Below, one piece after another: positions 12,439-23,987 of a stretch of 64,000 nt of DNA (position 1 is its first letter; every line of letters begins with the position of its first letter). Under the pieces are notes generated by a model that saw only the letters and a program-made list of their open reading frames with translations, made no database searches and was not told where the DNA came from. Source of the stretch: Micractinium sp. NFX-FRZ (lineage: Eukaryota > Chlorophyta > Trebouxiophyceae > Chlorellales > Chlorellaceae); assembly GCA_029339195.1 (NCBI GenBank), contig JAPTJF010000101.1, positions 1 to 64,000 of the forward strand, in the 5' to 3' direction. A program made the translations under genes and the position numbers.

Positions 12439-12551
12439 CTGGCGTGCAGGCCCTCCCTGGCGTACAGTTTGAAGCCTGCGCTTACCTTGGTCCGCTCTGA
12501 TCTGCCACCTCATACGTGCATTGCACAGCCGTGCCAACGTCCAACATTCTG

Positions 12552-12650
12552 TGTAAGCATGCAAGGCAGATGCGCTGCACGTCATGCGCTGGCAGGACGA
12601 GACCACAGCAGTACACAGATGGACAGGACGGTGTGTGTGTGTGTGTGTAA
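12552..12650 (+). terminator. Candidate poly(A) signals for the leucine-rich gene
   Basis: TGTAA, the usual green-algal poly(A) signal, occurs at 12552-12556 and again at 12646-12650, about 115 and 210 nt after the stop codon at 12438. Confidence 0.4.
12631..12648. repeat. (GT)9 microsatellite
   Basis: Nine consecutive GT dinucleotides in the tail-to-tail region between the leucine-rich gene and the kinase gene. Confidence 0.9.
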
Positions 12651-12890
12651 GCTGAAGCAGCAGCTTGCTTTGGTAACGCCATTTGCACATTCCGCACCAG
12701 CAGTGGAGGTGAGGAGACCCCGCCCTCACATGACAGCGTACCATGCCCTGCCCTGCTGTGCAAATCAAGCATTCAGGAGACGAAGAAACATAAGTACGTC
12801 TGTGCTGCGCGCCTCCCTGACACGCCCGACTCCCCCCCCACCCCCACCCCCCCACACACACCACCTCCCCTCCGCCTTCCTGAAATTTGT

Positions 12891-12901
12891 TTACATTTAC
12901 A
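12891..12901 (-). terminator. Double TGTAA poly(A) signal of the kinase gene
   Basis: On the minus strand, two TGTAA motifs (12901-12897 and 12895-12891) lie about 40 nt after the kinase stop at 12937. This matches green-algal poly(A) signals. Confidence 0.6.
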
Positions 12902-12936
12902 TGTGCCTGCCGACAAAGTGATCGGCCAGGGGCTGC

Positions 12937-15900
12937 TCAAGCATGCTGCTGACTCGCCAGCTGCAGCCTCTGCAGCTGCTCCGACAGTGAGGGCACAGGT
13001 GCTGCTGGTGCCTGCTCCCCCGCCGCCACTGCTGCCAGCTGTGCCTCCAACCCATCCAGCAGCTGCTGCCTGCTGCGCGGCTTGCTGGTGGGGCTGCAGC
13101 TGCCTCCACGGGACGTCACCAGGTTGGACAGCGTGCCGCTGCTGCTGCCGTTGCCAAAGGAAGAGAAGGAGCCAGCTCGTGCCGCCAGCTGCAGGTTGCT
13201 GCTGCTGCCGCCGCCGCCAAAAGAGGAGAAGGAGCCGGCGCGCCCCGCCAGCTGCAGGTTCCCGCTGCTGTTGCCGCCAAAGGAGGCAAAGGAGTTGGAG
13301 CGTGCCGCCAGGTCCAGGCTGCTGCCGCTGTCCTTGCCTGTGGCAAATGTGGTGAGGGAGGAGGAGCGGCTGGGCAGGGCTGGGCTCAACGTCTCTGCAG
13401 ACTCCCGCAGCGACCGCGACTCGTCGTTCTCTGCCGCTGCGGCAAACCGGCTGCGCGAAACTGGCGCTGCCCCCGCCCCCGCTGCCCTGCCGCCCATGCT
13501 GCGCAGCCCCGCTGAGAGCGGCTGTGGTTCCGCTGCCCCCACACCACCCGCAGCTGCTGCCGCAGCGCTGCCGCTGCCGGGAAGTGAGAGAGGCAGCAGG
13601 AAGGGGCTGCGCCCCATCAGGCCACGCTGCTGTGCAGAGGGCACCGGCCGCTGGCGGGGCAGCGGCGTAGTCTTCAGCCCAGGGGTGCCTGGTGTCTCGA
13701 AGCTTCGTGCCATGTTGAACAGCAGGCTGTCGCTGTCGTCCACTGTGTCTGCTGCCCCCGCCACAGCGCCCGCATCGGCGCTGACGGCGCACTGCCCTGC
13801 TGCCGTTTGCAGCGGTGTGCTGGGTGGCACGTCGGGTACTGCTGCTGCTGCTGCTGCTGCACCTGCTGCTGCTGCTGCCTCTACTGCTGCGTCCGCCCCT
13901 GCTGCTGTGCCTGCATCTGCTGCTGGCTCTGCTCTGTGCCGCGGCGCCAGCAGCACACGGGCCAGCGGGTCGGACACCCGCCGCCGCGCTCGTGCTGCCC
14001 GGCCGCTGGCTGGCCTGCCAGGCGACATCAGCCGTACCTGCAAGGGCAGCAGGGCAAAGAAAGACGGTAAGCGCTGGTTCCGGGAGCGGAAATACCTGCG
14101 TAGTTCTTCAGCTGTGTGTGGCAGTGGCACTGGATATCCTGAAGCCAACACAAGGGTGCACATCAGGGGTCTGTCACCCCAAGCCACCCTTACCTTGTGT
14201 GCCATCTTGGCCTGCGACAGCGGCAGGAAGGGCGCCAGCGCTGCCGCCACCGCTGCAGGCGTGACCTCACCCTCCGCCAGCCGTGCCGTTGCCTCCCCTG
14301 GCATGCTCTTGCTGGGGGAGGGAGGCTGGCTGGCAGTGCGCCGCAGCTCTGGTGTGTGCAGCGCTGCTGCCGCAGCTGCTGCTATCCCAGCTGGAACAGG
14401 CTGCGCATGCTCTGCCAGCAGCCGCTGGTAGCAGGCCTGAACCCAGGGGTGCTCAAACAGCTGGTCCGCCGTGGGCCGGCTTGCAGACCGCTTGGTCAGC
14501 GCCTGCACACCACATCAGCAGCAGGGGGCGACCAGTCATGCTTCAAAAACTGTGTGCATGCACCGTGCTTGCCAGGGGGGAGGCCGCGCATGCTTGATGC
14601 AGTGCAGCAACCACGTATGCTGGCAGCAAAGGAACGGAACTCCCGGCCAGCACTGCACGTGCTCGCCAAAGCCTTCCAGCCTGCTCCGCCCCTCCCCCGC
14701 CCACCCACTACCTCCCCGCCCTCACCTGCTGGATGAAGCTGCGGCAGGCGGCGGACACGTGGCGCGGGAAGTCCACCTCGGCAAACTGGATGTGCTGCTC
14801 CGTCACCTTCACGTCCTCCACCTGCAGAGTGACACAACAGCCAGACAGGTCGGGTGGCGGTGCGAGCTCAGCAGGGGGCAGAAGGCCCAGTGTTGCGGGA
14901 AGCAGGGGTGTGCAGCATGTCGATGCAGGCAGTAGATCGGCCTGGCACTGTAGGCTGCAAGTTTGATAGGCAGAAACGAGGCAAAGCGAACGAGCTGTCC
15001 CCGTACTCGGCAGGCACTCTTGATACACACCCTCAACACACCCCTGCCACGCCAGTCGCCCCGCCCACCTCGAAAGGCGGCCGCCCGCAGATCAGCTCGT
15101 ATGTGAGGATGCCCACTGCCCACACATCCACCTGCATTGGCGTCACAGAACAGCTCGAGGGGTTTGTAATCACTGTCTGGATTATTATGACAGGCGACGC
15201 CACACCTACTACACAGCTCTTCCTGCAAGCCGGCTGTCGTGCGCAGTTGGCCCACCCCACAAGGAGCCATGGCATCAGCAGGGTCCTCCTCATCCTGTCC
15301 TCCCCACCTTGCAGCCGTAGTGGCCGATCTGGTGCGGCGCCAGCCCCTGGCGCTGGATCTCGTCGGGCGACGGCATGCCCACCACCTCAGGCGCCCTGCA
15401 GGGCAGCGGGAGCCCAGCGGGGGAAGCGAGATGATGATTGCCACAGTGCTTTGCTGTGTCCAACATGGCAGGGATGCACCTCAAGGCTCTCCCCTGCCGC
15501 CAGTCCGTGCATCTTGCAAGCAGTGCACACCAACTTGCCCCCGCTTTCCGCTGGGCCGCCCCATCTCAACCCCCGCTCACATGTAGTCCAGCGTGCCAAC
15601 GCGCGAGGTGGGGCGCTCCTTTCCCGCGTCGATGCTCAGCCCAAAGTCCCCCAGGCGCAGCCCGCCGTCGGCAGCAAACATGAGGTTCTCAGGCTTGATG
15701 TCCCTGCAGGCGTTAAGGGCAGCGGCGCAGGAACGTGAGGGCGTGCGGAGGGTGGTGTGAGGGGCGGCCGTGGCACCAGAGCAAACAGGGACACAAGGAC
15801 AAAGGGTCCATGCATCTCAGGCAGCGGCTCAGCCTGCTGGTATTCTGACCAACTCGGGTGTCAGGTGCCCAGGCAGCCGGCTGCCAGCAGCTAACCTGTG

Positions 15901-17135
15901 CACGATGTGATTGGCGTGCAGGAAGGTCAGGGTGAGCAGCAGCGGCACCACGACGTCGCGGCACACGTCCCCCTCCGCCATCAGCCCGCCAGCCCGCACC
16001 AGCCGGCGGTACAGGTCGCCTCCTGCAGGAGTGGGTGTGCGCCAAGCTGCCACCTGAGCTGGCATGCTCACGCACATGGAACACCTCTGCCTGGACCAGA
16101 CATTGCTGGGACGTCCCCATCCCTGCAAACGCCCAGCACTTGTAAGGGCCTCCCACCAGCACCTGCGCGCAGCTGCATGGCCTCCCAAGCCATGCCTGCC
16201 TGCACCCCACAGGCAGCCCGCCCCGCCTTGCCTGTGCAGCTCTCCTGCACGAGGTAGATGTGCGCCTCGTCCTCAAAGGCACCCAGCAGCTGCACCGCGC
16301 CAGTGAACCTGCAGGAATGCAGGAAAGGCAAGTTCAAAAGGTCTGCGGGTATGACGCTGAGCGAGCACAGCTCAGCAGGGGCGCTGTGCTGCGGACCAGG
16401 AAGGCGTCAGGCGTGCACCATCTGCATTGCTTGCTTGCATGGCAGAAGGCATCAGGCAGCTAGGCAGGTAAAGGGCGTCACATTCTGCATCCACCAGCAT
16501 AGCCTGCATCGCTGCCAGGGGCTCACCGCTGGCGCGCCAGCAGCCGGTTGATGGCCACCTCACGCCGCACGTTTCTGAAGTGGCGCTTGGCCATCGTGCG
16601 CTTATAGTAGGTCTTCACAGCCACCATGGCACCAGTGCGTGTGTCCAGGTAGGTGCACACCGTGCTGTGCTTGCCCTTGAACAGCTCGGCTGCAGGGGGC
16701 GGACACAAGGAGCGGCGGCGCGAGGTGGGTGCTGCACGCAATGCAGCACTAGGCGAACATTTATGTGCATGAGCTTCGTGGAAATAAAGAACACTTACTC
16801 AGGCGGCGCAGCCCCTCCAAGCTGGTGTAGAGTGCAGCCGGGCGCTCCGCTGCCGGCCGTACGTGCGGCAGAGTGGGCCGCCCGCGTGCCCCGCCCGCCG
16901 CGTGCTGGTTGAGCCGTGAGCGGAAGGTGGGCAGCGCCCCTGCCCTAGATCGGATGGGTTCCTGGGCATGCTGCTGCGGTTGCTGCTGCACACGGGGACT
17001 GACGGCGCCACCCAGGCGGCTGGGCAGCTGGCGCGGGCTGAGAGCGGCGCCGCCGGCAGCAGTGGGCGCCGCCAGACGGGAGGGCGCCCGCTCCGCCGGC
17101 TGCTTGTCGCGCAGCGGGATGAGGTGCGGGAACAT
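12937..17135 (-). CDS. Serine/threonine protein kinase with long low-complexity tail, 10 exons
   Basis: Exons (minus): 17135-16799, 16689-16527, 16308-16232, 16022-15896, 15703-15581, 15395-15308, 15131-15069, 14821-14726, 14502-14194, 14037-12937. Phases close; 827 aa. The kinase domain spans about 113-380. A KGKHSTV nucleotide loop is followed by catalytic Lys138 (VAVK), then ESCTGGDLYRRL, HRDIKPEN (Asp236, Asn241), DFG (254-256), GTLDYMAPEVV, DVWAVGILTYELICGRPPFE and SRPTADQLFEHPW, so all key residues are present. The loop is atypical: its first Gly positions are not GxGxxG. The core looks Aurora/CAMK-like, but no orthologue is claimed. Residues 1-112 are basic and Pro/Ala-rich. The last 366 residues are Ala/Ser/Gly-rich and include four tandem units of about 20 aa with core GSFSSFG (about 700-767). 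Intron 3 uses a GC donor. Confidence 0.88.
13120..13355 (-). repeat. In-frame repeats in the kinase C-terminal tail
   Basis: Four consecutive roughly 60-bp units encode variants of 'RAGSFSSFGGGGSSSNLQLA'. The two central units are nearly identical at protein level, and the outer ones are diverged (one begins SLTTFATG). The Ser-rich, Arg-preceded pattern suggests a multiply phosphorylated segment (inference). Confidence 0.75.
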
Positions 17136-17965
17136 CCGACGGGCTCCGCGGGCGCCGCTTCGTCGACCGACTGTTCAGTTGGGCCGTTGCGTGTTTTTTC
17201 ACAAACCGGGATCTGGCACGCACTGAGACCCGCAAATTTCAAAGCAGGTGCGGGGGGCAGCTGCGAAGGTGGAGGGAGTCTGCCCGGGAGAGCACGCAGG
17301 CAGTGCTGTTGGCCACAGCGTGGGCAGCGGCACAACAGCAGGGCAGCCGGCTAGTACCTGCAATGATGCACTTAGCCTAATTCTCTTCTGAGGCGCTCCT
17401 GTTCTGCCAAGAATCCAGGCAGCTTGCATCGAATTGAGCCAGCAACAGATGCAACAGGCTGATGCTCAAGAGGTGTGCCCAAGTGTGCTGCCAACCGACC
17501 AACCGACCATGGCCGGTCCAGGCCACAGGCTGGTCCAGTGCCACACATTCATACAACCCTGACAGTTGATTGGGGGCAGGGTACAATATAAAAGGTGTTA
17601 CATCAGGCGTTGATGAGCGCAGGAACAATGGGGCACGTGGGCAGCAAGACACAGAAGGAGGAAGAACGGAGAGCCGGTGCTGCCACGGGCTCCACACAAA
17701 GCGGCAGGTGAAACAGGCAGGTATCGGGAGGCGCAATGCAGAACAAAATAACAAAACGTAGCCCCGCTATGGAGGTCAACAGCTGTACAAATCAAGCAAG
17801 AGCGAGCGGAAGCAAAGCAGGAGGGGGAGAGGGCATGCAGGGTGACTTGGCCAGCACACGCCACAGCAGCGCGCTGTGCAGCCAGCACAATCCCGCACAG
17901 GGGTTGCACGCTCAGGCGCCCACAGGCGGTGCCAGCGGGAGAAGGGCGCGCCAGGACCGTTACAC
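17136..17965. other. Kinase 5' flank and Deg14 3' flank
   Basis: Lies between two minus-strand genes. It should contain the kinase promoter and the 3' UTR of the protease. No coding region is supported. TGTAA on the minus strand occurs immediately after the protease stop (17964-17960) and again at 17600-17596. Confidence 0.45.
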
Positions 17966-20900
17966 TCAGTGCAAGCCGTCGCTGGCCTCCAGAGCCACCA
18001 CAGTGAGTGTGACAACCTTGTCCCCGGGGCGGGCCACCCGCAACTCCAGCTGGCGCCCAATGTGCTGCCCAAGCGCCTTGATCAGCGCAGTGGTGGTGGC
18101 GTCGTGGGTGCAGTTGCCAAAGCCTGGCAGGGGGGCGCGAGGGGGGGTGTAGAGGGGGTGGTGGGCGCTGGTGGGCAGGCGGGCAGGCATGCCACTGGCC
18201 AGGCATCCAGGCCGTCAGCTGGGCCCATGCGCGCGCCTGTAGGGTGCAGCCACACAGCAGCACCCTCAAATCGCAGCCCTAGCACTGCCCTAAACAACAC
18301 ACCACGCCACAGGCCTTGCACGCACCAATGATCACGTCGCCAGCCATCAGGCCCGCCCGCTCTGCCGGGCTGCCCGGGTGCACCCCCGGCACCAGGATGC
18401 CCGAATCCACCCGCGGGAAGTGGGGGTCCCGCTTGCGGAACTGGGCCGCGTTGTGCTTGTTCAGCTGCAGGTGGGCGGGGTGGGAGGGTGGGGGCATGAA
18501 GTTGGGGGATGGGGACCGGCACAAGCGCCGGGCAAGGCTGCTAGGCAGCAGCTGGAGGCAGCGGCTGGAGGCAAGTAGCACACACACCGCACACCCAGTA
18601 CCAGTGCAAGCATCAGCATTCCCCCCTGCCCCGCTGCCAGCTCAGCTCAGCTCAGCTTGCCTGCAGCATCTTGATGCCCACGTAGGGGCGGATGACGCGC
18701 CCGTGCTCCTTGAGCTGGCGCATCACGTCCACGGCGGTGTCCACGGGGATGGCAAACGACACGCCGTCTGCAGAGGGAAGTCGAACAATCAAACTTCGAT
18801 CTACTGAACAGCGGCAGCAGATGAGCACAGCTGTGTCCACGGGGATGGCAAACGACGCGCCATCTGCGGGGGCATGGCATGTATGTATATACACATCTAA
18901 ACTGACACATCTGACACATCTGTAGGTTACTTTATAGGCGACTGCAGGGCGCACCTCACTTGTGCCAGCGCTCAGCAGTGCTGGTAGGGCGGGGCGGGGC
19001 GGGGCAGCCAGGGGCGCGGCCAGCACACACCCCTAGACCAGCACGGGCACCAAGCAACCTTTTGCCCTCCACATGCCCGCACTGCCGCACCTTCCCGGCA
19101 CAGCCAGGCCAGCAAGGCACAGCATGCAGCAGGCACCGTAGGCACAGCACAACCCCTGTTGTTCCCCTGTATCTCCACCTGCAGCCCCTCCCCCGCCCAC
19201 CTGCCGCCACCGCCTTCATGGCTGAGATGCCCACCACCTCGCCAAACAGGTTGACCAGCGGGCCACCAGAGTTGCCCTGCGCATGGTAGGGTGGGGGTGT
19301 TGGGCGGAGCAGGCCAACCTCAGCCCACCTTGTTGAGTGCTGCGTTGCTCTGATTGGAATGTCACTCTGTCTGCCATACACCTCAAGAGCCTCAAGCGCC
19401 CCACAGCACAAGCAAGCAGACAGCACCTCCCACCCACCCCATCCCAACCTGACCCCATGTTGTTGTTGGCCGCACCGGCCTGGATGCAGCCACTTTGCTC
19501 TCCGTTGAACACCCCAGTACGCCACTGCACCCACAGACACCGCAACACAAACCTTGTTGATGCTTGCATCGGTCTGTATGTAGTCGGTGCGCGCCCCCGC
19601 CAGCCCCAGCTCCACAGCCTTGCGGTCCACGCAGCTGCAGTGGGAGGCAATGGGTTGGCCAGGTGGGTGGGGGTGAGCGGGTAGCGGTGCGCCGGAATTC
19701 CTCACCACAGCTTGCCAGTCTTGCAGGTCCGCGCTGCTGCCAGGGCACAGAGGGGCATGTGGGCAGGTGGGGCACAAAGGGAGGCTGAGACAGCTGTTGC
19801 TTGGGACCCGTCCCGTATTTGCACACGGGCAAATACGTTGCCCGCACCCAGCCGCTTCCCGCACCGCCTGCCACTCCTGCATGCAACCCTGCACACCCGC
19901 ACCTGACAATGCCTGCCGTCACGCTGTTCTGCAGGTGCAGCGGGCTGCCCAGCGCCACCACCCACTCCCCCACGCGCAGGCTGGCCGAGCGGCCTGCAGG
20001 GGCAGCAGCGCAGGAGGGAGCACGGCTCGGGCAAGGTGAGAAGTGGGTGGCCATCCAATGCAGCAGCACAGCAGCGCATCTGTCACTGCTGATTCAAATG
20101 CAGCTCACCCGCAGCCCCCGAACCCCCAGGCTCCAGATGTTGCCGTTTGCCTTGACACACAACCACCCATGGCACCGCAGCCTCATTGGCATGGTCTCCA
20201 GCTGCGCGCATGCGTGTGCGTGCCCCGCAAGGCGACGATCCAGCATTCATCTACCCGCCACCCAACCCACCCACCCACCCACCCACCCAGCCTGGCGGTC
20301 GGCAGCGGCGCGTCCGACTCCACTTTCAAGACAGCCAGGTCGCTGACGGTGTCGTAGCTCACAAGGCGGCCCTCGAAGATGCGACCGTCCTGCAGCGTGA
20401 CGGTGATGCCCTTGCTGATTGCCGCCGCCGCTGCGGCGGCGCCCGCTGCGCTGCCTCCCGCGCCGCCTCCCGCCCCGCCCGCGCTGCCGTTGTTGATGCC
20501 GTTGCTGCCCAGGCCGCCACCGTAGTAGTGCCGCTGGATGGCGTCGCTCACCACATGGGCATTGGTCAGGATGGTGCCTGCCGGGGGGGCAGGGTGGGCA
20601 GTGGGCAGTGGGCAGTGGGCAATGGGGTGGGCAGTGGGCTGTGAGGTGGGCAGAGGCAGCTATGAGGAGTGAGGGACAGGTGGCGCAGGCAGGGCTGCAA
20701 ACAGCATCATTGCAAGGCCCCCCGAAATGGGTGCTGTGCCCACCATGCCTCGGCACTACAGCGCCGCCATGCACGGCTCGCCCCAAACCCTGAGCACGTG
20801 CACTGCCTGCCTGCACACCCTCCACCCACCCACCCTCCCTGGCACCCACTCCTGCCGCTCACCATCCGAGTCAACGATGAACCCGCTGCCGCTGCTGCCC

Positions 20901-21846
20901 ACCGGCAGCGCCCCGCTGCCCTGCACCGTGATGTTGACCACAGCAGGGGCTGCTTTGGCTGCTGCGTCAGAAATGTAGTAGGGAGACAGGCAGCCACCCA
21001 GCGGGGAGGCGCCCATGGCGGAGCTGGCGCGCAGGTCGGCGGCGGGCGAGGTGGCCTGGGTGTGTGACTTGAAGGAGGGGAGGTAGTCTGCGGGGCGGCG
21101 TGGAGTGGGGGCAGTGGTGTTGAGCGGCACAGCTGGGAGCGGCATGGGCAGTGCCAGAGCGGTGGGCGGGAAGGGGGCGGAGCGGAGCAGAGCAAAATGA
21201 CAAACTGGGGGGCGAGCGGAGCGCACAACCTGGTGTGCAGTTGATGAAGCATGTTTCTCTCAAGCGCCGCTGGCAGCTGAGCGGCACGATTTGAATAAAC
21301 AAGGCAGGCTGGCGGGCAGAGCGGCGCACCTGTAAGCCACTGCTGCGATCGATGTAGCGCCTCGCCTGCTGCGCTGCCGCTACCGCTGCCGCTGCTGCTG
21401 GCTGCTTTTGCTGCTCCCCCTGCTGCTGCTTGTCCTGCTGCCGATGGCGCTGTGCGTGGTGCGTCGGCATGCTGTTGGGCCCAGCCCACCCCAGCCGCCA
21501 CACCAAAGCCGACGAGCGCCGCGCTCCCAAATATGATTTCACTCCGGTCAAGAAAAACCGGCTCGCCCAGGATGCGTCTGCCTGCTGACTGATGCATCTG
21601 CAGCTGCTGCTGTGCGTGCTGCTGGTGCAGCTGCACCAGTGGGCCAAGCGCTGCCGGCAGTACCTGCTGCAGCGGCGGGTGTGCAGCGCCGCCGGTGACG
21701 GAGCGCCCGCCGCCGCCAGCGCCGGCGCCACCGCCGCCGCCCAGGCTGCTGCTGTGACGCGCGGCTGCCGCAGCGCCCTGCCCGCCCCGAGCCTCAGCTG
21801 CTGCCCCTCCAGCGCGCCAGAGCCTGGCCAGCCACTGGCGTGACAT
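17966..21846 (-). CDS. HtrA/Deg-family serine protease (Deg14/HtrA2-like), 9 exons
   Basis: Trypsin-like protease with a PDZ domain, for quality control in an organelle. Exons (minus): 21846-21330, 21087-20863, 20577-20287, 19993-19903, 19634-19553, 19276-19201, 18767-18661, 18464-18326, 18123-17966. Phases close; 561 aa. The Ala/Arg-rich N-terminus looks like a targeting presequence and is followed by a membrane span at about 103-123 (SEIIFGSAALVGFGVAAGVG), as in mitochondrial HtrA2. The triad is His255 (ILTNAHVV), Asp327 (TVSDLAVLKV) and Ser405 (GNSGGPLVNL). A Gly/Ala insert (about 270-300) separates His and Asp. The PDZ domain begins near 470 (GILVPGVHPGSPAERAGL). The segments CVDRKAVELGLAG and RPYVGIKMLQ resemble plant Deg14. 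Intron 7 has a GC donor. The exon 3 donor lies in a (TGGG)n repeat. Mitochondrial location is inferred. Confidence 0.92.
18823..18870 (-). repeat. Partial copy of Deg14 exon 7 in the upstream intron
   Basis: About 45 bp repeats the acceptor and first part of exon 7 (real copy 18727-18770), with some seven mismatches. It would encode DGASFAIPVDTAV before diverging; the true exon reads DGVSFAIPVDTAV. Confidence 0.85.
20265..20289 (-). repeat. (TGGG)n repeat overlapping a splice donor
   Basis: On the minus strand the exon 3 donor of the protease is the first of about six consecutive GTGG registers, so the 5' splice site sits at the edge of a tetranucleotide repeat. Confidence 0.75.
20592..20655. 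repeat. Degenerate gtgggca repeat in a Deg14 intron
   Basis: The heptamer gtgggca and close variants are repeated about seven times within the intron between exons 2 and 3 of the protease gene. Confidence 0.7.
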
Positions 21847-22088
21847 CGCCCCGAAACCCTGGGCCCCCGCTGGCTGCCCCAGCACCCCCGGCTTGCTATC
21901 TGGGCTCTCGAATTGCGGCCGCGGGGTGAGAATTGGGCGCGACACCTAGACCACTATTTGTGCATTGGTACGAGCTCTTGAATGCGGAGCTCGAATGCGC
22001 ATGGCCGCCATCTCTGCGCATTGAGCTCGCGCATTCGCCGATACAGCTGCTCCGGCATTTCTGAATAGCCGAGCAGTGCAGGAGTGCC
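21847..22088. promoter_or_regulatory. Compact bidirectional promoter region
   Basis: Only 242 bp separate the ATG of the minus-strand protease from the ATG of the plus-strand leucine-rich gene, so both promoters and 5' UTRs must share this interval. No TATA box was identified. The word gagctc/gagctcg recurs (for example around 21970, 21990 and 22023). Confidence 0.55.
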
Positions 22089-23987
22089 ATGCCCTTGCAG
22101 CGCCGCCCAGAGCTGCTGGACCTCCCTGATGCCGCGCTGCACCGAATTCTCGAGTTCATTCGGCGGCAAAGGCAGAGGTGATTGCGGGATGCTGGAAGCT
22201 GGCATCAGCCCCTGCCACTGCCTCACCGCCGCCGCCGCCGCCACCCGCTGGCTTGCTTGAAATCCCACCGTCTGCCCTTGCCTGGGCCACCCATGCAGGC
22301 TGTTGCTGATGGCCACCTGCAAGCGGCTCAAGGATCTGGGGGACAGCAGCCCCACGCTGTGGGCCGACCTGGCGCTGCGCGGCAACAAGGCCAAGCTCCA
22401 CAGCCTGTGTTCGTGGCTGGGGCGGAGCCACAAGCAAGTGCGCCGGCTGACGCTGACTCCTGAAGACTACGGGGAGGGAATCCACGAGGCGCTGGAAGAT
22501 GGACTTGAAGATCCAGTGTATGACGACGCAGTCCTTCAGGTTGGCTTGGAGGGAGGGGTGGGATGAGGCGGCAGCCGCGGCGACCCGGCCGGCACAATCC
22601 GGACAGGAGTGAAGCTGTGGAGAAAGCGGGGCATGTGCCAACTCGCACAGCACTGCCAAGACCTGCAGTGCAATCAACATGCGGCTCCCAACATCGTTTG
22701 TTAAAATGATACATCCCGCTCTCACATGCCCGCTGCAGGCAGCCCTGGTGTCTGCCGCCCTCGTGGGCAGCTGGCTGGAAAGCCTGGTGCTGCAGTGGCA
22801 CGGCAACCTGGAGGTGGGTGCTTGCCCCTGCCTGCCGCACATGATCCATAACCCGACAGCCGCAATCGGTGCCTGGTATGTGTGCAGTTTGCTGCCTGCC
22901 GTGACGCGCGTTTGGTTTGCCCTGCGCATTGGGAACATGTGAGCACTGCCCGCCTGCCAAGCACCTGCCCCGCCCAACAGCCACGCTCGCCCACTCATTT
23001 GGTTGCCTGCAGGTGGCGGGCTGGGTGGTGGCCATGCCCCGCCTGCGCCGCCTGGGCCTGACTTCGGAGAGCGAGGGCTTGGTGCACGACCTGCGTATCA
23101 CCCGCCACCTGGCGAGCCTGCGCCAGCTGGACACCCTGGCGCTCGACGCCGGCCAGCTGCACATGGAGGCGGGGTGCCTGCCGGCCTCCCTGCGCACGCT
23201 GTGCCTCACGCTGGGCAGCTCCATCGAGAGCCTGCCCATGGCGGTCACGGAGGCCACCCAGCTGCGCTGCCTGGCCCTGCGGCATGCCAGCTGTGATTGC
23301 CTCGGCCTGGAGCTGCTGGGTGGCAGCTTGACGCGACTGGAGCTCGTCAACTTCAGCTCCCGCCAGCAAGGCGTGCCGCTCAGTGAGATGACGGCGCTGC
23401 AGCAGCTGGAGGTGTCTGACACTGGCCTGCTGGGCGAACGTGCGCTGGTGATTGATCCCGGGCGGGGCCTGACCGGCCTGTCGCAGCTCACCCGCCTCGA
23501 CTTCTTCGGCCTGTCTGCCGCCAGGCAGCCCGCCTTCTGCGCATCTCTTGGGCAGCTCACCTCGCTGCGCATGCTGAGCCTGTGCTATGCTGAGCTGGAG
23601 GGTGGCACACCGCCACCCTCTGTGCTGGCCAAGCTGAGCCAGCTGGAGGTTCTTGACATGCACTTCCACTCTGCCAGCAGTGCCGCCGCTGCGCTGGCCG
23701 CGCTGCCCAGCCTGCGCAGCCTCTGCCTTCGTGGCCGTCTGTACCACCTCCCCCGCCTTCCCACGCCCGCCCCTGCCTCGCTGGCGGAGCTGCTGCAGCA
23801 GCTGCCGTGCCCTCAGCTCACGGCCCTGCATTTCGATGACGGCGCTGCGCAGGCAGTGGCTGCCAACGAGGAGTTGTTTGCTGATGCGCGCCGCCAGCTG
23901 GCACGCCGCGGCATTGCGGAGCTTAGGGGCTTGAAGGAGTGGGATGCAGCCCACAAGCTGCCCATGTGTGATGACGGGCTGCGCTAA
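22089..23987 (+). CDS. F-box/leucine-rich protein, tandem paralogue 1, 4 exons
   Basis: Exons: 22089-22177, 22299-22539, 22739-22813, 23013-23987; phases close, 459 aa. The N-terminus (LLDLPDAALHRILEFI, then LMATCKRLKDLGDSSPTLW) is F-box-like. The large last exon encodes irregular leucine-rich units, for example LRITRHLASLRQLDTLAL, GCLPASLRTLCLTLG and LGGSLTRLELVNF, and ends in an ARRQLARRGIAELRGLKEWD segment. The second and third exons have exactly the same lengths (241 and 75 bp) as in the paralogue at 24980, and all intron phases match, so the pair arose by tandem duplication. An SCF-adaptor role is suggested by the family type only; no partner can be named. Confidence 0.82.

Noticed and set aside
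13082..14431. 449-residue plus-strand open frame
   Set aside because: Exact antisense of the Ser/Ala/Gly-rich kinase tail; low-complexity GC-rich coding sequence leaves the opposite strand open. No domain and no splice logic.
20707..21945. 412-residue continuous reading of the Deg14 5' region
   Set aside because: Runs through two introns; splicing at 21330/21087 and 20863/20577 gives the conserved HtrA sequence instead. It also begins at GTG upstream of the real ATG.
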